This document shows, piece after piece, positions 55,829 to 64,000 of a DNA stretch of 64,000 nt. Source of the DNA: Sporolactobacillus sp. CQH2019 (GTDB lineage: Bacteria > Bacillota > Bacilli > Bacillales > Sporolactobacillaceae); assembly GCF_028765345.1 (NCBI RefSeq), contig NZ_JARAJZ010000014.1, positions 21,130 to 85,129 on the forward strand, given 5' to 3'. The notes under the pieces are model-generated. The model was not told where the DNA came from. It was given only the letters and a program-made list of their open reading frames with translations, and searched no databases. The first letter of the stretch is position 1, and every line of letters begins with the position of its first letter. A program made the position numbers and the translations under genes.

Positions 55829-56240
55829 ATCGCCCTGAAAAAAGAATGAATCGCCCTAAAGCAGTAGACAATCGCCCTGAAATGGTCGCGATTCGCCCTG
55901 TTTTGGTCAAGTATTGCCCCGCCAAGAGCTTATCGCCCTGAAAAAAGAATGAATCGCCCTAAAACAGTGGACAATCGCCCTAAAATGGTCGCGATTCGCC
56001 CTATTTTTGCCAAGTATCGCCCCGTCAAGAGCTTATCGCCCTGAAAAAAGAATGAATCGCCCTAAAACAGTGGACAATCGCCCTGAAATGGTCGCGATTC
56101 GCCCTATTTTTGCCAAGTATCGCCCCGTCAAGAGCTTATCGCCCTGAAAAAAGGATGAATCGCCCTAAAGCAGCGGACAATCGCCCTAAAATGGTCGCGA
56201 TTCGCCCTATTTTTGCCAAGTATCGCCCCTTCAATAGCGC
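55829..56240. repeat. ATCGCCCT array with 103-bp higher-order repeat
   Basis: The core ATCGCCCT(A/G)AAA recurs every 20-21 bp. Five successive units (tails AAAAGAATGA, CAGTGGACA, TGGTCGCG, TTTGCCAAGT and GTCAAGAGCTT) form a block repeated four times at 55829, 55932, 56035 and 56138, exactly 103 bp each. Divergence between blocks is low, so the amplification is recent. Confidence 0.9.
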
Positions 56241-56441
56241 TTTCACATCGCGGTCCGACAGGATACCCATTTAAAAATATTTTGCAGCAGTATGCGACAT
56301 TTCTGAATCTCTTTTCAGGCCGCATGATTGTTTGTCAAAATGGATAATGATATAAAAGTCTATAGGATTAATGCACTTAATCATTGACATCGGAGGCTTA
56401 ACAATTTATTATTAATCACATCAACTTAATATGCTATATTT

Positions 56442-56545
56442 CTTATCCAGAGTGGCGGAGGGACTGGCCCGAGGAAGCCCGACAACCAGCACATTGGCGT
56501 GTATGGTGTTAATTCCAGGAGAACGATTGTTGTTCTGAAGATAAG
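56442..56545 (+). ncRNA. SAM-I (S-box) riboswitch aptamer
   Basis: The S-box core is recognisable: AGAGTGGCGGAGGGACTGGC, then CCGAGGAAGCCCGACAACC, then GGTGTTAATTCCAGGAG. P1 pairs CTTATC (56442-56447) with GATAAG (56540-56545). It binds S-adenosylmethionine and normally shuts off methionine or cysteine genes when SAM is plentiful. Here it precedes an oligopeptide ABC transporter. Confidence 0.92.
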
Positions 56546-56556
56546 AGGGACGGATG

Positions 56557-56590
56557 ACAAGCCTTTTTATCTTATTTGGCTTGTTTTTTT
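56557..56590 (+). terminator. Expression-platform terminator of the SAM riboswitch
   Basis: ACAAGCC (56557-56563) pairs with GGCTTGT (56578-56584), followed by TTTTTT. It begins eleven bases after the aptamer, as expected for SAM-dependent termination. Confidence 0.85.
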
Positions 56591-56725
56591 GTTTTCGGAG
56601 TGCGGGAGGGGGGCTCGTCCTGAGAAAAAATAATAAATGGATGGATCATCATTGTTTGAGCAGGTTTATTTAAAAGAGAAAAAAGGCTGTATGATTTTAT
56701 TATTTTTCTACGAGGGGGAAGAGAA

Positions 56726-58288
56726 TTGAAAAAGCTGCTGCTTACTTTTTTTGCCGTGCTCTTGATCGCGTCGCTAACGGCATGCGGTTCGGGTACAGCA
56801 TCATCAAGCAAGGGAAGTAAAGAGGGGGGATCGATTACCATTGCTGTATCAGGGGATCCGGATGTTCTGAACCCGAATTACGCCAGCGACCGTGTCACCC
56901 TGACTATTCAGCAAGCCCTGTTTGCTCCGCTGTTTTATATCAGCGGCCGGAAGGTTATACCGGCGTTAGCCGATAAACTGACAGTATCAAAGGATCAAAA
57001 GACGTATAAACTCATACTCAAGAAAAATTTGAAGTGGCAGGATGGAAAACCGTTAACGGCCAAGGATGTTGTCTTCACGATCAATACGATCCTCGATCCA
57101 AAACAAAACAGCGATCTTCGCGGCAACTTTGTTTTTAATAATGAGCCGGTCAAAGCGGTTGCTTTAGACAATCAAACGGTTCAATTCACGCTTCCGACGG
57201 TTGCCCCTTCTTTTCAGTTGAATCTGGAACAGCTCTTTCCGATTCCTCAGCATGTTTTCGCCAACGAAAGCAATCTCCAGAAAAGCACAAAAAACAACCA
57301 TCCGATTGGATCGGGACCTTATCAGTTTGTCACCTATAAACCCGGCCAGTATGTTGAATTGAAACGATTCGATGGTTACTACGCAGGAAAACCGCATCTT
57401 GATAAAGTAGTCTTTCAGATTGCGAAAGATCAGAACGCGGCCAATCTTGGCCTTCAAAACGGAAGCATACAGTTGAAAGCCATTCAGCCTGAAGATGTGG
57501 CTAATGTGACCGGCAAGGGGAATGTTGACGTGGTTTCCTACCCCGAATATCGTCTGAACTATGCGACCTTCAATGAGAATGTACCGGCTTTTAAAAACAA
57601 AACGTTTCGCCAGGCTATTTCCTACGCGCTGAACAGGGAAGATATCATAAAGTCAGCCTACGGTTCTAATAAATACGCGGTTCCGGCATCTTCTATCTTT
57701 ACTTCAGATGTAAAGTTCCAGGATACCAATGTTCAAACGTATCCATATAATCTAACGAAAGCGAAACAGCTTCTTGATCAGAGTAAGGTAGATAAGAAGC
57801 AGCCGTTTACCATTCTTTACCTGAATAATAATAAGGCTCAGGAAAGCATTGCGCTTTATTTCCAGCAACAATTCAAGAAAATCGGTTTGAATTTGCAGCT
57901 GAAGCCGACGGATCCGGCGGCTTTTACCAACATTGAGCTCGATCGTAAGAGCACGGCCGACGGTATTTTACTCAACGGCTATATTATGGGACCTGAAGCC
58001 GATACGTATAAGATGCTTTTCCAGTCGGCCTCGCAATATAACTATGCAAACTATCACAACGCTGCGCTCGATAAAGTTTGGGATACGGCATCCGTTGAGA
58101 CAAACCAGACCAAACGATTCGCTGAATATGATCAGATTCAGAAACAGCTTGCAGATGATGCGGTACTCTACCCGATCTCTTATGACGATGCGCTTTTTGC
58201 CATCAGTAAAAATTATGGCGGCATCGATGCGGCCAAACCGCAGCCGGTGACGATTTTAAGAGATTTATCCAAACTTTATTTGAAATAA
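56726..58288 (+). CDS. Peptide ABC transporter substrate-binding lipoprotein
   Basis: 520 residues, SBP_bac_5 family. The lipoprotein signal ends in the lipobox LTAC with the lipidated Cys20. Motifs include LVPNY-like VLNPNYASD, KWQDGKPLTAKDVVFTINT and GSGPYQF. It captures oligopeptides (or in some relatives nickel or other solutes) outside the membrane. TTG start with GAGGGGGAAG upstream. It is the first gene after the SAM riboswitch, so methionine-containing peptides are a reasonable guess. Confidence 0.9.
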   Translation: MKKLLLTFFAVLLIASLTACGSGTASSSKGSKEGGSITIAVSGDPDVLNPNYASDRVTLTIQQALFAPLFYISGRKVIPALADKLTVSKDQKTYKLILKKNLKWQDGKPLTAKDVVFTINTILDPKQNSDLRGNFVFNNEPVKAVALDNQTVQFTLPTVAPSFQLNLEQLFPIPQHVFANESNLQKSTKNNHPIGSGPYQFVTYKPGQYVELKRFDGYYAGKPHLDKVVFQIAKDQNAANLGLQNGSIQLKAIQPEDVANVTGKGNVDVVSYPEYRLNYATFNENVPAFKNKTFRQAISYALNREDIIKSAYGSNKYAVPASSIFTSDVKFQDTNVQTYPYNLTKAKQLLDQSKVDKKQPFTILYLNNNKAQESIALYFQQQFKKIGLNLQLKPTDPAAFTNIELDRKSTADGILLNGYIMGPEADTYKMLFQSASQYNYANYHNAALDKVWDTASVETNQTKRFAEYDQIQKQLADDAVLYPISYDDALFAISKNYGGIDAAKPQPVTILRDLSKLYLK

Positions 58289-58316
58289 TAATCAATTTGT
58301 GTCTGTTAGGATCACG

Positions 58317-58347
58317 GACTTGGTGGCGACACCAAGTCTGCTTTTTT
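58317..58347 (+). terminator. Intra-operon terminator after the binding-protein gene
   Basis: GACTTGGTG (58317-58325) pairs with CACCAAGTC (58330-58338), a perfect nine-bp stem with a GCGA tetraloop, then TGCTTTTTT. Partial termination here would keep the binding protein in excess over the permeases, a common arrangement. Confidence 0.8.
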
Positions 58348-58364
58348 GGGAGGAATAAGGATTG

Positions 58365-59306
58365 ATGAGAATGGCAGTCAGACGCGTGCTTCAGATCATT
58401 CCATTGCTGTTTGTAATTTCTATTATCTCCTTTGCACTGATTAAATTATCGCCGGGAGATCCGGTAAAGATGTTTGTCACCCCCAATATGCATCCGGAAG
58501 ATGTCGAACGGATCCGGAAAAGTCTCGGACTCACGTTTCCGGTATATATTCAATATTTCAGATGGCTGGGCCAGATCCTGCATGGCAATCTGGGCTATTC
58601 GCTGATAAACAGTCAGCCCGTTCTCGGGCAGATCATTCAAAGACTGCCTGCGACGGTCGGTTTAATGGGTACCTCGCTGGCGGCGACGCTTATGTTCTCG
58701 ATTCCACTGGGCCTGATCGCAGCAAAGTATGAAAATACCTGGATTGACCATGTGCTGAATATGATTTCGTACATCAGTATCTCTATTCCGGTATTCTGGT
58801 TCGGGATACTTCTGATTGATTTTTTCTCAGTGAAGCTTAACTGGTTGCCGTCGCTTGGCATGCAAACGGTTGGTGTGAACAGCTTCGGTGATTTGGTATG
58901 GCATGCTGTGCTGCCGGTGACGACTTTGACTTTTCAGGGATGCGGGGCTTACTATCGCTATGTCCGCTCCAACACCCTGTCTGAGATCAGAAAAAGTTAT
59001 GTCGAATTTGGCCGTGCCAAGGGGCTCTCCATTTGGAAACTATTATGGTATCACGTTTTGAAAAATGTGATGCTTCCAGTGATTACATTGCTTGGCATGT
59101 CGCTTCCGACATTGATTTCCGGCGCTTATATTACGGAAAGCGTCTTTTCATGGCCGGGACTGGGTTCGCTCAGTGTGAATGCGATATTCAGCCTGGATTA
59201 TCCGATTATTATGGCGATGACGCTTTTTTCAGGATTATTGCTGATTATCGGGAATCTTCTTGCGGACATCACTTATCAAATTGTAGATCCAAGAATTCGA
59301 AAGTAA
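58365..59306 (+). CDS. Peptide ABC transporter permease, DppB/OppB type
   Basis: 313 residues with six helices. N-terminal RRVLQIIPLLFVISIISFALIKL and the EAA-type loop (ARAKGLSIWKLLWYHVLKN) identify DppB. ATG 58365 is used, with GGGAGG upstream; a TTG lies three bases earlier. Confidence 0.92.
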   Translation: MRMAVRRVLQIIPLLFVISIISFALIKLSPGDPVKMFVTPNMHPEDVERIRKSLGLTFPVYIQYFRWLGQILHGNLGYSLINSQPVLGQIIQRLPATVGLMGTSLAATLMFSIPLGLIAAKYENTWIDHVLNMISYISISIPVFWFGILLIDFFSVKLNWLPSLGMQTVGVNSFGDLVWHAVLPVTTLTFQGCGAYYRYVRSNTLSEIRKSYVEFGRAKGLSIWKLLWYHVLKNVMLPVITLLGMSLPTLISGAYITESVFSWPGLGSLSVNAIFSLDYPIIMAMTLFSGLLLIIGNLLADITYQIVDPRIRK

Positions 59307-59318
59307 GGTGAACCCAAA

Positions 59319-60212
59319 ATGTATGATGGACGTTTTGAACTTCTCAACCAGGGTTCTATTGTAACGGAACAAGTGACTTATAAGGAACGCCGAGAAACCG
59401 TTCTTTATCGGCTGATTCATGATCGCCGGGCTGTAACGGCCGGCTCCGTATTGATTGTGCTGACCATTGTTTGTCTGTTTGCGTTTCTTTCCCCTTATGA
59501 TCCGAATCAATTATCGATTGCTGATAAGCTCCGGGCACCTTCATGGGCGCACTGGTTCGGTACCGATGACCATGGGCGCGACTATCTGACCCGAATTCTG
59601 TACGGAGGCCGGGTATCTCTTGCAGTTGGACTGCTTTCAATGCTGATCGCCGTTTCTCTCGGAACCCTGATTGGAACGGTATCGGGCTATCTGGGCGGCG
59701 GGGTCGACAGTTTGTTCATGAGAACTCTGGACGTGTTTATGACACTTCCGTCTTTTTTCATCCTGATGATTCTCAATGCTTATCTGAAGCCGAGCGTCGC
59801 GAACATGATCATCATTATAGGATTGTTGTCGTGGATGGACGTCGCAAGAATCGTACGGTCCCAGACAATGAGTATAAAGGAACAGGAATTTATGCTTTAT
59901 GCCCAATCGATTGGCGTCAGGATGTGGCGGGCCATTTTCAAGCATCTGATTCCGGGAGTGATGCCGTCCATTGTTGTGGCTGCTTCGCTCAATGTCGCCA
60001 ATGCAATCTTAACCGAATCAGCGCTGAGTTTTCTCGGACTCGGGGTACAGCCGCCTGCATCCTCCTGGGGGAGCATGCTGAATAACGCACAGGATTATAT
60101 CGGAACTGCCGGTTATCTTGCTATTTTTCCGGGAGTGCTCATTCTGATTGTCATTTTATCTTTTAATATTATTGGCGATGCGTTGAGGGATGCTATTGAA
60201 CCCGTAAAATAA
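59319..60212 (+). CDS. Peptide ABC transporter permease, DppC/OppC type
   Basis: 297 residues. A cytosolic N-terminus, then HWFGTDDHGRDYLTRILYGG, the DppC hallmark, and an EAA loop QSIGVRMWRAIFKHLIPG. It pairs with the DppB-type subunit to form the membrane channel. It starts 12 bases after that gene. Confidence 0.93.
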   Translation: MYDGRFELLNQGSIVTEQVTYKERRETVLYRLIHDRRAVTAGSVLIVLTIVCLFAFLSPYDPNQLSIADKLRAPSWAHWFGTDDHGRDYLTRILYGGRVSLAVGLLSMLIAVSLGTLIGTVSGYLGGGVDSLFMRTLDVFMTLPSFFILMILNAYLKPSVANMIIIIGLLSWMDVARIVRSQTMSIKEQEFMLYAQSIGVRMWRAIFKHLIPGVMPSIVVAASLNVANAILTESALSFLGLGVQPPASSWGSMLNNAQDYIGTAGYLAIFPGVLILIVILSFNIIGDALRDAIEPVK

Positions 60213-60213
60213 A

Positions 60214-61311
60214 GTGGTTGATGAAGAAGCCAGAGTTGAGGTGGTTGATTTGACAGATTCTAAAATATTGCAAATAAATCGTTTATCCGTTTCGTTTCAC
60301 ACGCGGGCGGGGGATGTTCAGGCCGTCCGCGGCATCGATCTGACTCTCTATCGGGGGGAAACACTGGCGATTGTCGGTGAATCCGGTTCGGGAAAGTCCG
60401 TTACTGCCAGAGCGGTCATGCGTCTTCTTCCTGAGAAAACAGCGGATATTCAAAAGGGCTCCATTCTTTTTAACGGCATCGATTTATCCCGTGCTTCTGA
60501 AAAGCAAATGATGAAGATACGGGGAAAAGACATCGCAATGATTTTTCAGGATCCCATGACTTCCCTCAATCCAACTCTGACAATTGAGCGGCAAATGATT
60601 GAGCCCCTGCGTATGCATCAAAAATTGAAGAGAGATCAGGCAAGAAAAAAAGCCGTCGAATTGCTGAATATGGTCGGTATCTCTCAGCCGGAAACAAGAA
60701 TCAGGCAATATCCTCATCAGTTTTCCGGAGGGATGCGTCAGCGCGTGGTCATTGCCATCGCATTGGCATGCAACCCTGAAATACTCATTGCCGATGAGCC
60801 GACTACGGCCCTGGATGTGACGATTCAGGCGAAAATTCTTGAATTATTGAAAGACCTTCAGAAAAGGATGAAGACATCCATTATTTTTATTACCCATGAC
60901 CTGGGCGTTGTGGCCAATGTGGCCAGTCGTGTAGCTGTAATGTACGCGGGGCGGATCGTTGAAATCGGAACAGTGGATGAAATTTTTTATAATCCGAAGC
61001 ATCCCTATACGTGGGGATTGATCGGTTCCATGCCCACCCTGAATCTTACGGATAAAGAGCTCCATACCATTCCGGGATCGCCGCCCGACCTAATCCATCC
61101 GCCGAAAGGGGATGCGTTTGCGCCCCGCAATCCTTACGCATTGAAAATAGATACTCTGGAACAGCCGCCGATGTTCCGTATTTCCGATACCCACTATGCG
61201 GCAACATGGCTTCTTGATTCAAGGGCGCCCGTTGTCACGCCTCCGGCGGAGATCCAACGGCGCTATGCAATTTTTAAGCGGCTATTTGGAAAGGGGAGGG
61301 TACCTTCATGA
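60214..61311 (+). CDS. Peptide ABC transporter ATPase, DppD/OppD type
   Basis: 353-365 residues. Walker A GESGSGKS, signature [15 protein letters not shown], Walker [12 protein letters not shown], and the C-terminal oligopeptide-transporter domain ([20 protein letters not shown]). The frame opens with GTG at 60214. TTG at 60250 is a better start, because GAGGTGG lies just before it and homologues begin near that point. It overlaps the next ATPase gene by four bases. Confidence 0.93.
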   Translation: MVDEEARVEVVDLTDSKILQINRLSVSFHTRAGDVQAVRGIDLTLYRGETLAIVGESGSGKSVTARAVMRLLPEKTADIQKGSILFNGIDLSRASEKQMMKIRGKDIAMIFQDPMTSLNPTLTIERQMIEPLRMHQKLKRDQARKKAVELLNMVGISQPETRIRQYPHQFSGGMRQRVVIAIALACNPEILIADEPTTALDVTIQAKILELLKDLQKRMKTSIIFITHDLGVVANVASRVAVMYAGRIVEIGTVDEIFYNPKHPYTWGLIGSMPTLNLTDKELHTIPGSPPDLIHPPKGDAFAPRNPYALKIDTLEQPPMFRISDTHYAATWLLDSRAPVVTPPAEIQRRYAIFKRLFGKGRVPS

Positions 61312-62279
61312 ATGAAAAAGAGGAAAAGTTGTTGGAATTACGGCATGTAAAAAAATATTTTAATGCTGGAACCCGCCGTGAAGTTCGGGCCGTTGATGAT
61401 GTTTCGTTTGCTGTCTTCAAGGGAGAAACTTTCGGCCTGGTCGGCGAATCGGGATGCGGAAAATCGACGATCGGTCGCACGATTATTCAATTGTACAGAG
61501 CGACGGGCGGAGAGATATATTTTAAAGGGAAAAATATCTTTAAGATCAGAAAATCTGCTGAAAGAAATGCGCTGCGCCGGGAGATTCAGATGATTTTTCA
61601 GGATCCATACGCCTCTTTGGATCCCTATATGACGGTGAAAGAGATTATTGCGGAAGGAATGGATGTCCATCATCTTTCCGGATCGCCTAAAGAACGCGAT
61701 AGCAGGGTTTACGAGCTGCTGGAACAGGTCGGCCTGAATCACGAGCATGCGGGACGCCGTCCCAATGAATTTTCCGGCGGCCAGCGCCAGCGGATCGGGA
61801 TTGCGCGAGCACTGGCCGTTCGCCCGGAACTGATTATTGCTGATGAACCCATTTCCGCTCTTGATGTTTCCATTCAGGCACAGGTCGTTAATTTGTTGAA
61901 GAAAATACAGCAGCAGCAGGGCTTGACCTATCTTTTTATTGCTCATGATTTATCCATGGTTAAATATATCAGCGATCGAATCGGCGTCATGCATCAGGGG
62001 AAAATTGTAGAACTGGCTGATTCAGGTGAACTGTACAGAGTACCTCTGCATCCGTACACAGAATCCCTTCTGTCGGCCATTCCGCAACCGGATCCAATCT
62101 CGGAACGAAGCCGGAAGCGGATTGAGTATCAACAGGTATCAGACGGCGAATATACTGAAAAGCTTCATGAAATTGTCCCCGGCCATTTCGTTTACTGTGC
62201 AGAGCCTGAGGTTGTGGAATACCGGCATAAGTATGCGGGTATCAGGAAAAGGGAGGGGAAAATAAAATCATGGAGTTAA
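61308..62279 (+). CDS. Peptide ABC transporter ATPase, DppF/OppF type
   Basis: 323 residues. Walker [10 protein letters not shown], signature [15 protein letters not shown], Walker [15 protein letters not shown], and a C-terminal [16 protein letters not shown] domain. The two ATPases form the heterodimeric motor. GGGGAGG precedes the ATG. It is the last gene of the riboswitch-controlled operon. Confidence 0.94.
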   Translation: MNEKEEKLLELRHVKKYFNAGTRREVRAVDDVSFAVFKGETFGLVGESGCGKSTIGRTIIQLYRATGGEIYFKGKNIFKIRKSAERNALRREIQMIFQDPYASLDPYMTVKEIIAEGMDVHHLSGSPKERDSRVYELLEQVGLNHEHAGRRPNEFSGGQRQRIGIARALAVRPELIIADEPISALDVSIQAQVVNLLKKIQQQQGLTYLFIAHDLSMVKYISDRIGVMHQGKIVELADSGELYRVPLHPYTESLLSAIPQPDPISERSRKRIEYQQVSDGEYTEKLHEIVPGHFVYCAEPEVVEYRHKYAGIRKREGKIKSWS

Positions 62280-62765
62280 TTGAATCATCCGGTCATGTTG
62301 AACGGGCCCATAAAGGCGGGAACCGGATTTCTCATCAATCAGAAAGATGCTGCAGCGGCCGCAGCATATGGTCCTCCAAGTGCAGGTGCTGACACAGATA
62401 ATGAACGTTACAAAGAGCGGAACGTGTATTCGCTAAATCTCTATCCGGGCTCATTCCATTTTAAGTGGGGGAGAAACAATAAAAACAGTACGTCCTGTCT
62501 CGAAAAGCTGTCCTGTTGTTTAATCGGTACGTCCTGCAGTCGGAACCGAAGAAACCGTCTCTTTTCATTGAACCCAATAAAGAGACGGTTATTCTTATAT
62601 TCTTAAGCGCTGTGAAAAAATCTCAGGAAAGCTGAAATTGCAAAACAGATACATATTATACGCAAAATGACTGATTCCGGCAGGCTGAATCGATAAAGGA
62701 GTGCACGTCGGATTCAATGAAGGATGAAAAAAGTTAAAGTTGACGAACCCAATCACTCTGCTTAC
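62280..62765. other. Convergent spacer between the peptide transporter and accA
   Basis: Contains the terminator listed next. The short open frames have no ribosome binding site or motif. Nothing else is supported. Confidence 0.5.
62553..62596 (+). terminator. Terminator of the peptide transporter operon
   Basis: AACCGTCTCTTT (62553-62564) pairs with AAAGAGACGGTT (62579-62590), a 12-bp stem followed by ATTCTTATATTCTT. It lies 270 bases after the last ATPase gene. Confidence 0.65.
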
Positions 62766-63752
62766 TCATTCAGAATGATCCGCTTTAGCAGTTGTAAAGG
62801 TGCCGATCGACAGAAACTTGGCGGTTCGCTGTTCCCGAAGCGCTTCAGGGCTCAGCTTATCGAGCTCCAACAGTGTCTCGGTCAGCGCCTGATCCAGATA
62901 ACGTGCCTGTTCTTTGTGATTACGATCGGCGCCGCCGCTGACCTCCGGGACGATTTTATCAATAATTCCAAGTTCTTTTAATTCAAAACAAGTAATGCTC
63001 ATCATTTGTGCCGCTCTTTCCGCAAACTTGGCGTCCCGCCACAAGATAGACGCGGCACCTTCGGGGGAGATGACCGAATACCAGGAGTTCTCCAGCATCA
63101 GTATTTTGTTCGCAACGCTGATTGCGAGGGCACCGCCGCTGGCGCCCTCACCGATCACGGCGCTGATAATCGGAACCGTCATGCCGGCCATCTCGTAAAG
63201 ATTCCTGGCAATCGCTTCACTTTGTCCGCGTGCTTCGGCCTCGGAGCCGGGATAGGCACCCTTTGTGTCAACAAATGTAATGATCGGACGGTGAAATTTT
63301 TCAGCTTCCCGCATAAGCCGCAGCGCTTTCCGATAGCCTTCCGGATGCGGCATGCCGAAATTACGTTCAAGATTTTCTTTTGTATTTCGCCCGCGCTGTT
63401 CGCCGATAATGGTTATCGGGCGCCCGTGAAAACGCGCAATCCCGCCTACGATCGCAGCATCATCGGCAAATAAACGATCTCCGTGGCATTCAATAAAATC
63501 CGTAAATAAAAGATGAATGTAATCCAATGTCGTTGGCCGGGAAAATTTTCTGGCGATTAAGACACGATCCCAGGGTGTCACCGATCCGGTTATTTTTCCT
63601 TCTACTTTTTGAAGGGCTTCAGAGATCTCATCGATTTCCGGAGTAAGATCCGTATGGCTTTCGCTGATAGAACTTTTTAAATCGTCCATTTCCTGTTTTA
63701 GCCGTGCCATTGTTTCTTTCACTTGCTCTTTCGGCTCCAAAAAGCTCCACAT
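62766..63752 (-). CDS. accA: Acetyl-CoA carboxylase carboxyltransferase subunit alpha
   Basis: 324-328 residues. Family signatures: [63 protein letters not shown] and [14 protein letters not shown]. With AccD it transfers CO2 from carboxybiotin to acetyl-CoA, the first step of fatty-acid synthesis. The start is ambiguous: ATG 63752 has AAAGG immediately adjacent, too close, whereas TTG 63740 has GTGGAG at about five bases. The usual partner accD is not directly upstream. Confidence 0.95.
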   Translation of the reverse strand: MWSFLEPKEQVKETMARLKQEMDDLKSSISESHTDLTPEIDEISEALQKVEGKITGSVTPWDRVLIARKFSRPTTLDYIHLLFTDFIECHGDRLFADDAAIVGGIARFHGRPITIIGEQRGRNTKENLERNFGMPHPEGYRKALRLMREAEKFHRPIITFVDTKGAYPGSEAEARGQSEAIARNLYEMAGMTVPIISAVIGEGASGGALAISVANKILMLENSWYSVISPEGAASILWRDAKFAERAAQMMSITCFELKELGIIDKIVPEVSGGADRNHKEQARYLDQALTETLLELDKLSPEALREQRTAKFLSIGTFTTAKADHSE

Positions 63753-64000
63753 CCTTTGCGATTAACTGCTCAATGCAAAAATTGACCTGCCGCGTACACG
63801 TGGCGGTAGGGGGTAGGGGCAATAAAAAAATTCAAATGATATTACTAGTATACAATACTTAGAGGCCTATCAATCGATCTTCGATTCAATGACGGATTCA
63901 TTAGGCAGTCTGGAAATATTAGCCTCTTAATTTTTGGAACGGCCGGCAACTAAGAAGAGAGAAGAAGCCGTTCGTCATCACTTATTGTCGAACTTTTTCT
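63753..64000. other. Upstream region of accA
   Basis: About 250 bases with no coding signal on the accA strand. It has an AT-rich ACTAGTATACAATACTTAG stretch (63844-63862), where an accA promoter is likely, and an inverted repeat AATCGA-TCT-TCGATT (63873-63887). No FapR-type operator could be confirmed. Confidence 0.35.

Larger units (their letters stand above)
55214..56441. other. 1.2-kb spacer with two repeat arrays
   Basis: 55214-55640 shows no gene. The two arrays at 55650-55800 and 55829-56240 fill the middle. 56240-56441 is AT-rich and probably contains the promoter of the riboswitch-controlled transporter. A GGTTCGATTCC string near 55389 resembles a tRNA T-loop but has no matching stem. 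Confidence 0.5.

Noticed and set aside
1-64000. Prophage, insertion sequence or integrative element
   Set aside because: No transposase, integrase or phage structural gene was found, and no target-site duplications were recognised.

Overview
The window looks like chromosomal DNA of a spore-forming, largely fermentative Bacillales bacterium. A Sporolactobacillaceae-like relative fits best; this is an inference from gene content, not a database match. Evidence: a gerA-gerB-gerC germination operon, strong AGGAGG-type ribosome binding sites with frequent TTG/GTG starts, a SAM-I (S-box) riboswitch, a c-di-AMP-type BusR-like regulator, many PTS genes, pyruvate:ferredoxin oxidoreductase and a glycyl radical enzyme. 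No rRNA, tRNA, transposase, phage gene or CRISPR array is visible.

Layout. 0-9.6 kb: a mixed stretch (PRISE-type reductase, AraC regulator, DUF2231 membrane protein, dapB facing a BusR-like regulator, lgt, DUF1634, a TauE/SafE exporter and its divergent LysR regulator). 9.7-21 kb: a sulfur/persulfide region. It holds a CstR-type repressor (Cys31/Cys60) and two operons, methyltransferase-DUF302-rhodanese(-glutaredoxin) and DsrE-TusA-SQR-DUF1641. It also holds a rusticyanin/sulfocyanin-like blue copper protein. Near-identical 18-bp palindromes (TATACCC-N4-GGGTATA type) overlap promoter elements of these units, suggesting one regulon. The large nifJ gene lies inside this region. 21-28.8 kb: the germination operon with an extra small membrane protein, then the potassium transporter kup. 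28.8-34 kb: an MMPL transporter with its MarR regulator, then Lrp and LysE genes.

34-53.5 kb is a sugar-catabolism region. First comes a mannose-family PTS (IIB-IIC-IID-IIA), a glycyl-radical activase, a DeoR regulator, a divergent NanE-like epimerase and an eliminase-type glycyl radical enzyme (Cys408-x-Glu410, Gly739) of unassigned substrate. After a MacB-type ABC pair comes a second locus: a PRD/EIIA regulator, an ascorbate-type PTS IIB-IIC, a TPR protein, a class II aldolase, a P-loop kinase-like protein and deoC. 53.8-64 kb: an amino-acid permease, a SAM-riboswitch-controlled oligopeptide ABC transporter of five genes, and a solitary accA.

Four intergenic arrays (11.4, 28.0-28.7, 55.65-55.8 and 55.83-56.24 kb) are built from different short cores, all phased at about 21 bp. 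The last forms a 103-bp higher-order repeat. With the glycyl-radical locus they are the most unusual features here. Both are read from sequence alone, so functions are hypotheses.
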